In this document: positions 41,768 through 50,996 of the stretch, in pieces
Layout: every line of letters starts with the position of its first letter
How positions within the stretch are numbered: position 1 is the first letter of the stretch
From: Marinitoga piezophila KA3
Lineage (GTDB): Bacteria; Thermotogota; Thermotogae; Petrotogales; Petrotogaceae
DNA: 64,000 nucleotides
Reading direction: 5' to 3'
Assembly (NCBI RefSeq): GCF_000255135.1
Contig: NC_016751.1
Span: 1,488,001 to 1,552,000 of the forward strand
Made by a program: the position numbers and the translations under genes
Notes under the pieces: generated by a model
What the model was told of the DNA's origin: nothing
Database searches by the model: none
Seen by the model: only the letters and a program-made list of their open reading frames with translations

Positions 41768-43700
41768 AAGTAAGTATATTCTTTTATTACCAGCGGTATT
41801 TTTAATAACCTTTATTTTAATAATACCAATGTTTTCGATCTTGAAAACATCATTATATACCTCACCGTTTGGTGAGAATGGGGGTTTTGTTGGTATTAAG
41901 AATTATATAGAGGTTTTAAAAGACTCTGGAATGTCTATAGCTGTAAAGATTAGTTTCATATGGTCTGCTATTATTTCTTCAATAGTGATGATAATAGGTA
42001 TTTTAATAGCATATTTGATAGAGGAAAAATTTAGAAATAAAAAATTGGTTTTCTTTTTAACGATGCTTCCATGGATAGTACCGTCTTATATAGGTGTATT
42101 GATATGGAGAGCTTTAATATATGGATATGGAACAGATTCTATTATAAAAAATATTTTTCATATTAATACAAATATATTTACAGATGTATTATCTGGATTT
42201 GGATGGGGGGTTTTTGTAAGTATCTGGCTTGAATTACCGATAGTAATAATGGTTTTAATTTCTGCATATCAGGAAGTTCCAAAGGAATTATATTTTGCAG
42301 CAGAGATAGATGGTGCCAACTCATTGAATACTCTTATTAATATTACTATTCCATATATAAAGCCAACGATTATTGCATGGTTTCTGATAATATTTGCTGC
42401 GCATTTTAAGGACTTTACTGTTCCATTTCTTTTAACAGCAGGAGGACCACCATTATTGGACGGAATAGGTAGTCATAGTATTGTTGGTATTACAACAACT
42501 ATGGGAATATTCAATTATTTTGTTTCAAATACGTATTATGATTTTGGAATAATATCAGCTTATAGCGTTATTTCAGCGTTTTTTGTAATGCTTATAGCTT
42601 TTATCTTTCTTACCAGAAGAACTATATCTTTAAATAAATTTATAACCTTTGTTATAGCCATAAAGGTTCTTACCTATATGTTTAATCATAATATAGTATT
42701 ATTGCTATCTGCGGCAATGTATCTTTTGTTGCTAAAAAACAGAAAATTATTTGGAATAATAGTATTTGTAGATTTTGCAATAATGATGCTAAGCATAAAT
42801 CATTATGGATTCTGGAAAGGATTTGATTTTGTTCCTATAATAGGATTAATGTGGCTGATTTTTAAAGAAAAAACGCCTGTATTGCCACAAATTAGATTTA
42901 ACATGACAAATTATATGAGATATATTGTATTGGGAATATTAATTTTAAGTATATTATTACCATTATGGAGCATAATAAATATATCTCTTTCCGGAAATAA
43001 CGATATAACAATGAACCTTTTACCGAAAAATGCAACATTTGAAAATTACAAAAGGATATTCACAGAAGCAAATATAGATTTAAACTTAAAAAATACATTT
43101 ATTTTATCCACACTAACAGCAATATTAGTACCATTAACTGCGTATCCTTTAGCATTGTTTATATCAAAAAATAGAATGGGATGGATATTGCCTATACTTA
43201 TATTTATGGATTTTCTTGGAGGAGTGCATTCTATTATAGCTTTATTTATGGTCTTTAAGAAATTAAAATTATTGAATTCATTATTTGGGCTTTCATTGGT
43301 GTATACAACACATACATTGCCAATGGCCACATTCCTCATAAAAGGATATCTCGATAAGATTCCAAAGGAAATAGAAGAAACAGCCATAATGGATACATCA
43401 AGAATAAAATCATATTTTTATATATTATTTCCATTGTCTATTCCATCAATACTGGTGTCTTCATTGATAGGGTTTATGAAAAGCTGGAATGGGTTTATAC
43501 CATCATTGATGTTATTAACAAAAGACAATTTATATCCAATATCTGTTAAACTATATTCCTTTATAGGAGAACCGGGAACTTCATATCCGCGTTGGGATTT
43601 ATTTGCTGCATCATCGGTGCTTAATATGATATTCCTTGCAATGATATTTATAGCCATTAGAAAACCATTAATGAATGGGGTGTTGAAAGAAAGATATTAA
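41757..43700 (+). CDS. fused ABC sugar permease (MalF-like plus MalG-like)
   Basis: 647 residues. Residues 1-290 are a complete MalF-like permease with an EAA loop near 179-203 (AAEIDGANSLNTLINITIP). Residues 290-380 hold about four extra hydrophobic helices. Residues 385-647 are a complete MalG-like permease with an EAA loop near 540-564 (EETAIMDTSRIKSYFYILFP). The frame is open throughout with no internal ribosome site at the junction, so this looks like a real fusion rather than a sequencing slip. No ATPase is adjacent; it must borrow one. Confidence 0.9.
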   Translation: MKNKSKYILLLPAVFLITFILIIPMFSILKTSLYTSPFGENGGFVGIKNYIEVLKDSGMSIAVKISFIWSAIISSIVMIIGILIAYLIEEKFRNKKLVFFLTMLPWIVPSYIGVLIWRALIYGYGTDSIIKNIFHINTNIFTDVLSGFGWGVFVSIWLELPIVIMVLISAYQEVPKELYFAAEIDGANSLNTLINITIPYIKPTIIAWFLIIFAAHFKDFTVPFLLTAGGPPLLDGIGSHSIVGITTTMGIFNYFVSNTYYDFGIISAYSVISAFFVMLIAFIFLTRRTISLNKFITFVIAIKVLTYMFNHNIVLLLSAAMYLLLLKNRKLFGIIVFVDFAIMMLSINHYGFWKGFDFVPIIGLMWLIFKEKTPVLPQIRFNMTNYMRYIVLGILILSILLPLWSIINISLSGNNDITMNLLPKNATFENYKRIFTEANIDLNLKNTFILSTLTAILVPLTAYPLALFISKNRMGWILPILIFMDFLGGVHSIIALFMVFKKLKLLNSLFGLSLVYTTHTLPMATFLIKGYLDKIPKEIEETAIMDTSRIKSYFYILFPLSIPSILVSSLIGFMKSWNGFIPSLMLLTKDNLYPISVKLYSFIGEPGTSYPRWDLFAASSVLNMIFLAMIFIAIRKPLMNGVLKERY

Positions 43701-43723
43701 TTGAAATATAGGGGGGAAAATAG

Positions 43724-45445
43724 ATGAAAATAAAGGATATTATTCCTGTGGCATTGGGAGAGGAAATGCCAGATGTATTGATAAAAAATGCGAAATTGGT
43801 AAATGTATTTACGGGGGAAATAGAGGAAACTAACATTGCATTATTTAGAAAAAGAATAGCAGGTATAGGGGATTATAATGAGGGTAAGGAAATAATAGAT
43901 CTTAAAGGAAAATATATACTTCCAGGGTTTATTAATGCTCATTTGCACATTGAAAGTTCAATGTTAGCCCCAAGACAATTTGCTAAAGCAGTATTGTTAA
44001 GAGGAACAACAACGGTAATAGCAGATCCGCATGAAATATCAAATGTATTAGGATTAGATGGTCTTGAATATATGATAAAATCCACAGAAGGAATTCCTTT
44101 AAATGTTTATATAGCAATACCTTCTGCTGTTCCGGCGACCAATATGGAAACAACAGGAGCCAGATTAGGACCAGAAGATATGGTGGGATTTGTGGATACA
44201 TATCCCAATAGAATAATTGCCCTTGGTGAGGTTATGAACTTTCCTGGTGTGCTAAATAGAGATCCTGAATTATTGACAAAGATAGAAATCTTAAGACATA
44301 AATATAAAAAGATAGATGGGCATGCACCAGGAGTAACAGGAAAAGCATTAAATGCGTATATAGATGCATTTATTAGATCTGATCATGAGTGTTCTACAGA
44401 GCCAGAAGCTTTGGAAAAGATAAGTAAAGGCATGCATGTGTTTATAAGAGAAGGAACAGCAGCAAAGAATCTCGATGATTTGATTGGTGCTGTAAATATT
44501 ATGAATCACCACAATTTTTCCTTCTGTACAGACGATAGGGAACCGTTGGATATTTTACATGAAGGCGATATAGATTATCTTGTAAGAAGAAGTATTCAAA
44601 AGGGTGTAGATCCTATAATAGCAATAAGAATGGCAACAATAAATACAGCAAGATATTTTAATCTTAGAAGCATGGGTGCAATAGCACCGGGATATAAGGC
44701 TGATATGATAGTTGTTGATGATTTAGAAAACCTCAATATTAGAATGGTTATAAAGGATTCTAAAGTGGTTGTGAAAGATGGAGAATTAGTAGATGAAATG
44801 AAAGGGCTATATGATGACCTTCCAAAACGTTTTGGAAAGGTTATATTGCCAGAATTTTCAGTGGAAGATTTGAAAGTAAAACCTGAAAGCAATAAAATGA
44901 GAGTAATAGAAGTGTTTGAAGGTTCGCTTTTAACCAAAGAGTTAATAGTAGAACCAAAGGTAGAAAATGGTGTAGTAGTTTCTGATATTGAAAGAGATAT
45001 AATTAAGATAGCTATTTTTGAAAGACATACAGGTTCAGGATTTTCAAAAGGGTTTGTTAAAGGATTCAAATTAAAAAGCGGTGCAGTTGGAACCAGTGTA
45101 GGTCATGATTCTCATAATATTGGAATAATTGGTACGAACGATGAGGATATGTATATTGCAGCTAAAGAGATAGAAAGAATGAATGGTGGTATGGTTGTTG
45201 TAAAAGATGGAAAGGTATTATCTCGTGTTCCGTTGCCAATAGCAGGTCTTATGGCAGATAAAGAATTGTTTGAAGTTGTTGAGGAATTGGAATATCAGGA
45301 AGAGCAATTAAAGAAACTTGGAGGAATAAAAGAGGTGTTTATGACATTATCCTTTATACAATTAGCAGTTATTCCAGAATTAAAAATTACTGATAGAGGT
45401 CTTGTAGATGTGAATAAACAGAAGTTCGTGGAATTATTTGTTTAA
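43724..45445 (+). CDS. ade: adenine deaminase
   Basis: 573 residues, family length. Amidohydrolase that converts adenine to hypoxanthine and ammonia in purine salvage. The metal motif NAHLHIESSM is near residues 67-76, followed by TVIADPHEISNVLG, GHAPGVTGKALNAYI, SDHECSTEPEAL and CTDDREPLDILHEG. The C-terminal ade-specific domain has ERHTGSGFSKGFVKGF and VGHDSHNIGIIGTND. AGGGGGGAAAA precedes the ATG. It lies 24 bases after the sugar permease and just before a nucleoside transporter operon. Confidence 0.96.
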   Translation: MKIKDIIPVALGEEMPDVLIKNAKLVNVFTGEIEETNIALFRKRIAGIGDYNEGKEIIDLKGKYILPGFINAHLHIESSMLAPRQFAKAVLLRGTTTVIADPHEISNVLGLDGLEYMIKSTEGIPLNVYIAIPSAVPATNMETTGARLGPEDMVGFVDTYPNRIIALGEVMNFPGVLNRDPELLTKIEILRHKYKKIDGHAPGVTGKALNAYIDAFIRSDHECSTEPEALEKISKGMHVFIREGTAAKNLDDLIGAVNIMNHHNFSFCTDDREPLDILHEGDIDYLVRRSIQKGVDPIIAIRMATINTARYFNLRSMGAIAPGYKADMIVVDDLENLNIRMVIKDSKVVVKDGELVDEMKGLYDDLPKRFGKVILPEFSVEDLKVKPESNKMRVIEVFEGSLLTKELIVEPKVENGVVVSDIERDIIKIAIFERHTGSGFSKGFVKGFKLKSGAVGTSVGHDSHNIGIIGTNDEDMYIAAKEIERMNGGMVVVKDGKVLSRVPLPIAGLMADKELFEVVEELEYQEEQLKKLGGIKEVFMTLSFIQLAVIPELKITDRGLVDVNKQKFVELFV

Positions 45446-45452
45446 ATTGAAT

Positions 45453-45481
45453 TTTACCGTGAATAGTCTTTATGATATAAT
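45453..45481 (+). promoter_or_regulatory. promoter of the purine-nucleoside transporter operon
   Basis: TTTACC at 45453-45458, 17 bases, extended -10 TGATATAAT ending at 45481. Confidence 0.72.
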
Positions 45482-45517
45482 TTAATTAAATTTAGAATCC
45501 GAAAGGGAGGGATATAT

Positions 45518-46597
45518 ATGAAAAAGTTATTGGTTATTTTAATGGTTGTATTGCTTGGTATTACCTTATTTGGTAAGGTAAAGGTTGCGTTGTTAATTAA
45601 TGGTACTCTTGGAGACAAATCATTCTTTGACTCAGCAGCAAGAGGAGTAAAATGGGCAGAAGAAAAATTAGGTGTAGAAGCAAAGATTATTGAAATGAGT
45701 TATAATCCAACAGAATGGGAACCTACATTGGAAGATATTTCTGATCTTGGAGAATATGATTTAATTATTGTTGGAACATGGCAAATGGTTGAATTATTAC
45801 AGAGAATAGCTCCAATGTATCCTGATCAAAAATATATAATTTATGATGATGCAGTAGATTATTCACAGGGAAATCTTGATAATGTATATTCCATCACATA
45901 TAAACAGAACGAAGGTTCATTTTTAGCTGGTGCAATGGCTGCAATGGTTTCAAAATCAGATAAATTTAAATATTCATTACCAGATAAAAAGATAATAGGT
46001 TTTCTTGGCGGTATGGATATACCTGTTATTAATGACTTTTTAGTAGGTTATATTGAAGGTGCAAAATATATTGATCCAGATATGAAAGTATTAATTTCAT
46101 ATGTAGGTGTATGGAATGATCCGGCAAAAGGTAAAGAATTTACATTGTCCATGTACAGGCAGGGGGCAGATGTTGTATTTGCAGTAGCAGGTGAAACAGG
46201 AAATGGCGTTTTGGCAGCAGCAAAGGATATGGACAGATGGGCAATTGGAGTTGACTCAGATATGCAATTATTATATGAAGAAAAAGATATGGATATAGTA
46301 AAACATACAATAACATCAATGCTTAAAAACGTAGATTATTCTTTATATAAATCAATAGAAATGTTCATAGAAGGGAAATTACCTTTCGGAAAGGCTGAAG
46401 CATGGGGATTAAAGGAAAAAGGTGTAGGACTTGCCGATAACAAGTATTTCCAGCAGGTTATGTCTGTAGATCCATGGATATTAATAAAATTAAAGGACAT
46501 TGAACTTGGAATTATCAGAGGAGATATAAAGGTTCCAACTGCATATGGAATGAGCAATGAAGAGTTAAACAAAATTAGAAATTCTGTAAGACCATAA
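45518..46597 (+). CDS. BMP-family purine nucleoside binding protein
   Basis: 359 residues with a signal peptide (about 1-19). The BMP/PnrA fold is clear: VKVALLINGTLGDKSFFDSAARG, YDLIIVGTWQMVE, IYDDAVDY, NEGSFLAGAMAAMVSK, IIGFLGGMDIPVINDFLVGYIEG, and the AVAGETGNGVLAAAK segment. Members bind purine nucleosides outside the membrane for import. There is no lipobox Cys, unlike many relatives, so the protein may be periplasmic and soluble. The ATPase and two permease genes follow, after a palindrome at 46630. Confidence 0.9.
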   Translation: MKKLLVILMVVLLGITLFGKVKVALLINGTLGDKSFFDSAARGVKWAEEKLGVEAKIIEMSYNPTEWEPTLEDISDLGEYDLIIVGTWQMVELLQRIAPMYPDQKYIIYDDAVDYSQGNLDNVYSITYKQNEGSFLAGAMAAMVSKSDKFKYSLPDKKIIGFLGGMDIPVINDFLVGYIEGAKYIDPDMKVLISYVGVWNDPAKGKEFTLSMYRQGADVVFAVAGETGNGVLAAAKDMDRWAIGVDSDMQLLYEEKDMDIVKHTITSMLKNVDYSLYKSIEMFIEGKLPFGKAEAWGLKEKGVGLADNKYFQQVMSVDPWILIKLKDIELGIIRGDIKVPTAYGMSNEELNKIRNSVRP

Positions 46598-46629
46598 TAA
46601 CATAAAAGACATATAATAAATTATAATCT

Positions 46630-46652
46630 GGGGCTACGCGTAGCCCCACTTT
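46630..46652 (+). terminator. perfect palindrome, possible attenuator
   Basis: GGGGCTACGCGTAGCCCC at 46630-46647 followed by ACTTTTATT. A 7-bp stem with a CGCG loop. It lies between the binding protein and the ATPase gene and probably lets through only part of the transcription, raising binding protein over membrane parts. Confidence 0.65.
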
Positions 46653-46690
46653 TATTAAATTTTTAATTTCATTTAGGAAAGGTGAGAGGT

Positions 46691-48241
46691 ATGAGTGAAT
46701 ATGTCCTTGAAATGAGAAATATATGGAAGGTATATCCCAATGGAGTTACTGCAAATAAAGGAGTAGATTTAAAGGTTAAAAAAGGCGAAATTCACGCATT
46801 GCTTGGTGAAAATGGAGCAGGAAAAAGTACATTAATGAAGATATTATTTGGTTTTGAAAGAGCTACAGAAGGCGAAATATATTATAATGGTGAAAAATTG
46901 GAGAATCATACCGCAGATAAAGCCATTGAATTGGGAATTGGTATGGTTCATCAGCATTTTATGCTTGTTCCTTCTTTGACAGTTGTGGAAAATGTAGTTC
47001 TTGGAATGGAACCCACAAAAGGTTTTTCAATAGATTTAAAAAAAGCTACAGAATTTGTTGAAAAGGAAATGAACAAATATGGATTACCTGTACCTTTGCA
47101 TGAAAAGGTAAAGGATATCAGTGTAGGTATGAAACAAAGGGTTGAAATTATAAAAACTCTCGTTCGTGGAGCAGATTTAATTATTCTTGACGAGCCAACA
47201 GCTGTATTAACTCCACAGGAAACTGTGGAATTATTTAAAGCGTTGAAGAATCTTACTGCTGCCGGGAAAACTGTAATTTTCATTACTCATAAATTAAATG
47301 AAGTTAAGGAAATTGCTGATAGAATTACTGTTTTAAGAAGAGGTAAAACAGTAGGAGAGGCAGAAGTAAAGAATATAACCGAAAAAGATATGTCAAGAAT
47401 GATGGTTGGTAGAGATGTGGATTTGAATATAGAAAAGAAACCTGCACAACCAGGAAATGTTGTTTTAGAAGTGAAAAATCTTCACTTTACAAGAAATGAC
47501 GGAGTAAAGATGTTAAAAGGTGTATCTCTCGCTTTGCGTGAAGGTGAAATTCTTGGTATAGCCGGTGTAGAAGGAAACGGTCAAACAGAATTAGTTGATA
47601 TAATCACCGGTATGGAAAAACCTGAAGATGGAGAAATCTTCGTCTTCGGAAAAAATATGAAAGATAGCGATAATCCACATGAATTTAGAAAAGCTGGTAT
47701 GAGTTTTATACCTGCAGACAGAATGATTTGGGGAGCTTCAAAAGAGGATACAATAGAGGAAAATCTTATAAGCGACAGATTCTATAAAGAACCATTTTCC
47801 AAACGAGGAGTATTATCGTATAAAGCAATAACAGAAAATGCAAAAAAAATGATAAAGGAGTTTGATATTAGAACAGACGGCCCTAAAACTGCTGTAAAAA
47901 TGCTTTCAGGAGGAAATATCCAGAAAGTTGTTGTAGCAAGGGAATTTACTGCAAATTCAAAGATTATTATAGCTGATCAACCTACAAGGGGTATTGATAT
48001 AGCAGCTGCAGACTTTATAAGAAGACGACTTGTAAAAGAAAGAGATAACGGTGTGGGTGTTCTTCTTGTTTCCGCAGATTTAACAGAATTACTTGAAACT
48101 TCGGATAGAATAGTGGTTATGTATCATGGTGAAATAGTGGCAAAATTTGATGATGTATCACAACTTACAGAAACAATACTTGGTGAGTATATGCTTGGTA
48201 TAAAAAAGATGTCAGCAGAAGAAATGGGTGATAAATCATGA
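46691..48241 (+). CDS. nucleoside ABC transporter ATPase, double domain (YufO-like)
   Basis: 516 residues from the ATG at 46691. Two ABC cassettes are joined in one chain, as in RbsA/YufO. First: GENGAGKST Walker A near 37-45, MVHQHFMLVPSLTV and the ISVGMKQRVEI signature. Second: GVEGNGQTEL in place of a canonical Walker A, FIPADRM and the MLSGGNIQKVV signature. The degenerate second site is normal for this group. It powers import through the two permeases that follow with four-base overlaps. Confidence 0.92.
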   Translation: MSEYVLEMRNIWKVYPNGVTANKGVDLKVKKGEIHALLGENGAGKSTLMKILFGFERATEGEIYYNGEKLENHTADKAIELGIGMVHQHFMLVPSLTVVENVVLGMEPTKGFSIDLKKATEFVEKEMNKYGLPVPLHEKVKDISVGMKQRVEIIKTLVRGADLIILDEPTAVLTPQETVELFKALKNLTAAGKTVIFITHKLNEVKEIADRITVLRRGKTVGEAEVKNITEKDMSRMMVGRDVDLNIEKKPAQPGNVVLEVKNLHFTRNDGVKMLKGVSLALREGEILGIAGVEGNGQTELVDIITGMEKPEDGEIFVFGKNMKDSDNPHEFRKAGMSFIPADRMIWGASKEDTIEENLISDRFYKEPFSKRGVLSYKAITENAKKMIKEFDIRTDGPKTAVKMLSGGNIQKVVVAREFTANSKIIIADQPTRGIDIAAADFIRRRLVKERDNGVGVLLVSADLTELLETSDRIVVMYHGEIVAKFDDVSQLTETILGEYMLGIKKMSAEEMGDKS

Positions 48242-49392
48242 AGGGTATGAAAAGATATGAAGTTTATAGAACTATTATAGCAATACTCATAGCTCTTGCT
48301 TTAGGGTATGTATTAATACTTCTTTCTGCTATACCAAAAGGAGACATGGCATTTTCAGAGAAATTAAAGGTTGCTATTACAGATGCAAATGATGCATTTG
48401 TAAAGTTTTTGACACTTCCTGTTGCAAGGCAGAGAAGAGGACACTGGCAATTTAATCTTAGAGGTTTCATTCAATGGATTAATGAAAGTGTTCCTATAAT
48501 GATTACAGGTCTTGCTGTTTCGTTGATATTTACAGCGAAACAATTTAATATAGGTGCTGAGGGACAATTATTCCTTGGTGCTGCCATAGCAAGTTTTGCA
48601 GCAATATACTTTCCGGCGATACCAATTCTACATCCTATTGTTGTTATTCTTGTTGCTTCATTGGTAGGAGCTGGATGGTCAGCAATACCTGGTTATTTAA
48701 AGGCAAAGTGGAATGCATCTGAAATAGTAACTTCATTAATGCTTAATTATGTTGCATTATATATGGGATTATTTATAATCAAAGTATTTTTAAGAGATCC
48801 CAATGCAGGTCAATTGGTATCTTATAAATTTAAAGAAACAGCTATGTTATACCTTTTAAATTCAAGATATAGATGGCATATAGGTATATTAATAGCTCTT
48901 GCAATGAGTTTACTTTTCTGGTTTATTATGAAAAAAACAACATGGGGTTATAAGGTAAGATTAATCGGTAACAATAAGAACTTTGCATATTATTCAGGAA
49001 TAGACACACAAAAGACATTGTTCCAGGCTCATGTTGTAAGTGGTGCAATTGCAGGAACAGCAGGTATTATTGAGTTAATTGGATATCACGGTAGATTTTT
49101 ATGGTTGTTTTCTCCAGGATATGGATGGGACGGTATAATTATTGCCACATTGGCAAGAAATAACCCGTTATATGTACCACTAGCCGCTTTATTCCTTTCT
49201 TATATCAGGGTAGGAGCAAAAACAATGGGAAGATATACAAATATACCACCGGAAATGGTATCGATTTTACAGGCAACTATAATCTTACTTGTAACTGCTG
49301 AGGCATTCCTTTCAGGAATGAGACAAAAAGCTATAGAAAAAGAAGCAAAAAAATCAGAAAATGCCATTGCGAATGGTGGTGAAACAGCATGA
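48238..49392 (+). CDS. nucleoside ABC transporter permease 1 (YufP-like)
   Basis: 384 residues with about ten hydrophobic segments. The family signature runs from GLAVSLIFTAKQFNIGAEGQ to FLGAAIASF; further motifs are WNASEIVTSLMLNYVALY and GIIELIGYHGRFLWLFSPGYG with GWDGIIIATLARNNP. The ATG overlaps the ATPase stop (ATGA), and the stop overlaps the next permease in the same way. A long loop near 35-60 faces outside or inside depending on topology, which I did not resolve. Confidence 0.92.
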   Translation: MKGMKRYEVYRTIIAILIALALGYVLILLSAIPKGDMAFSEKLKVAITDANDAFVKFLTLPVARQRRGHWQFNLRGFIQWINESVPIMITGLAVSLIFTAKQFNIGAEGQLFLGAAIASFAAIYFPAIPILHPIVVILVASLVGAGWSAIPGYLKAKWNASEIVTSLMLNYVALYMGLFIIKVFLRDPNAGQLVSYKFKETAMLYLLNSRYRWHIGILIALAMSLLFWFIMKKTTWGYKVRLIGNNKNFAYYSGIDTQKTLFQAHVVSGAIAGTAGIIELIGYHGRFLWLFSPGYGWDGIIIATLARNNPLYVPLAALFLSYIRVGAKTMGRYTNIPPEMVSILQATIILLVTAEAFLSGMRQKAIEKEAKKSENAIANGGETA

Positions 49393-50312
49393 ATGGAGTT
49401 TTAAGTTCTATATTATCGTGGGATTTTTTATCAGCTGGAATCAGGGTAACAACGCCGATATTATTGGCAGCTCTTGGTGCATTAGTAGCTGAGCTTGCAG
49501 GAACGCCTAATATAGCTCTTGAAGGTACAATGCTATTTTCTGCTTTTGTTGGAGTAATAATCAGCGGATTTACACAGAATATATGGTTATCTATAATAGG
49601 TGCATTAATAACAGGTTGGGTAATGTCATCAATACTTGCGTATTTTTCTTTAAAATTAAAAACAGATATAATAATGGCAGCAATTGCTTTAAATATTTTT
49701 GCAAGTGGTGGAACTGTGTATGCACTGTATTTATTAACAGGCGATAAGGGTTCATCAGCTTCTGTTAAATCGCTTGTTTTACCAAATATAGATATACCTA
49801 TAATAAAGGATATACCTATTTTGGGAAATATTTTAAGTGGGCATCATGTACTTACGTATGTTGCGGTATTAATGATATTCCTTGTTCAGTATATGTTATA
49901 TAAAACACCTCTTGGTTTGAGGATTAGATCAGTTGGTGAATCACCTGATGCTGCACGTTCTGTTGGGATTTCTGTATTTAAAACACAATATACAGCCCTT
50001 GTAATTAGTGGTTTATTAGCAAGTTTAGCAGGTGTGTTTTTATCCATGGGTTATGTTTCATGGTTTGCAAGGGATATGACAGCAGGTAGAGGGTTTATAG
50101 CCCTTGCTGCTCAGGCGTTAGGTGGAACTTCTGCATATGGTGTAGCGTTAGGTTCATTATTGTTTGGTTTTTCAGAAGCTCTTTCATTCTCTTTGCAATT
50201 CTTAAATATTCCATATGAAGTAACGCAATCAATGCCATTTTTAATTACTGTTGGCGCATTGGCGTTTTATGCATGGAATAAGGTTAGAGAAAGTAAGGAA
50301 AAAATCTTTTAA
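49389..50312 (+). CDS. nucleoside ABC transporter permease 2 (YufQ-like)
   Basis: 307 residues with about nine hydrophobic segments. Family motifs are AALGALVAELAGTPNIALEG near 26-45, TDIIMAAIALNIFASGGT, GLRIRSVGESPDAARSVGIS and GRGFIALAAQALGGTSAYG. It forms the heterodimeric membrane channel with permease 1. It ends the transporter genes; bioY follows after 30 bases and may be part of the same transcript. Confidence 0.92.
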   Translation: MNGVLSSILSWDFLSAGIRVTTPILLAALGALVAELAGTPNIALEGTMLFSAFVGVIISGFTQNIWLSIIGALITGWVMSSILAYFSLKLKTDIIMAAIALNIFASGGTVYALYLLTGDKGSSASVKSLVLPNIDIPIIKDIPILGNILSGHHVLTYVAVLMIFLVQYMLYKTPLGLRIRSVGESPDAARSVGISVFKTQYTALVISGLLASLAGVFLSMGYVSWFARDMTAGRGFIALAAQALGGTSAYGVALGSLLFGFSEALSFSLQFLNIPYEVTQSMPFLITVGALAFYAWNKVRESKEKIF

Positions 50313-50342
50313 TTTAATTAAAGATTAAAGGAGGTTTTCGGG

Positions 50343-50843
50343 GTGAGTAAAAAACTTTCTTTGTTAGGATTATTTACCGCATTTTTAATTGTTACTGCGT
50401 GGATAAAAATTCCAACGCCATTTGGTGTGCCGTTTACCCTGCAGGTATTTGGAATTATACTTTCTATTTATTTCTTAAAAAAAGATGCATGGAAGGTTGT
50501 TTTGATTTATGTAATGCTTGGTATGCTTGGGCTTCCTGTATTTGCAGGATTTAATGCTGGGATAGCAACAATCTTAGGTCCAACTGGTGGATATATAATA
50601 GGATTCTTATTGGCTACTGTTGTTGCATTTTTGCCTTTTGAAGGGATATTAAGAGGAATTTTAGCCTTGATAATAATTTATGTATCAGGCGTATTAGGAT
50701 TAATAATGAGGTTGGATATAAATTTAATTAAAGCAATTCAAATAGGTGTTTTACCATTTATTGTTTTTGATGTTATCAAGGTTGTACTTGGATATTATAC
50801 ATATGTACTTACAAAAAAATATAATATAGAAATTGTAAAATAA
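50343..50843 (+). CDS. bioY: biotin transporter BioY
   Basis: 166 residues with a GTG start preceded by AAAGGAGG. About six hydrophobic segments. The BioY hallmarks are IKIPTPFGVPFTLQVFGI near 22-39 and FAGFNAGIATILGPTGGYIIGF near 69-90. It is the substrate-specific S component of an energy-coupling-factor transporter; no EcfA/T genes are adjacent, so it uses shared ones or works alone. A strong terminator follows. Confidence 0.93.
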   Translation: MSKKLSLLGLFTAFLIVTAWIKIPTPFGVPFTLQVFGIILSIYFLKKDAWKVVLIYVMLGMLGLPVFAGFNAGIATILGPTGGYIIGFLLATVVAFLPFEGILRGILALIIIYVSGVLGLIMRLDINLIKAIQIGVLPFIVFDVIKVVLGYYTYVLTKKYNIEIVK

Positions 50844-50852
50844 TCTTTGTAT

Positions 50853-50885
50853 AATAGCCTCTTCTATTAAAGAAGAGGCTATTTT
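50853..50885 (+). terminator. terminator after bioY
   Basis: Perfect 13-bp stem AATAGCCTCTTCT / AGAAGAGGCTATT with a five-base loop and T run. Confidence 0.93.
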
Positions 50886-50914
50886 TAATTTGTAATACTT
50901 TTTTCTTTTTATTT

Positions 50915-50943
50915 AAATCTTTTCGAAAGATTTTCATTATATT
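50915..50943 (+). promoter_or_regulatory. palindrome and -10 before the ion transporter gene
   Basis: AAATCTTT-TCG-AAAGATTT at 50915-50933 is a perfect 8+3+8 palindrome placed just before a TATATT at 50938-50943. Its position in the spacer would suit a repressor site, though it could also be a chance AT-rich hairpin. Confidence 0.5.
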
Positions 50944-50996
50944 AGAGGAATAAGATATAAATGTTTTTTGCCTTTTATTAAAGAAAGGGGGATAAA

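Noticed and set aside
45446-45517. Purine riboswitch before the nucleoside transporter
   Set aside because: The leader is only about 30 bases after the promoter and lacks the conserved loops.
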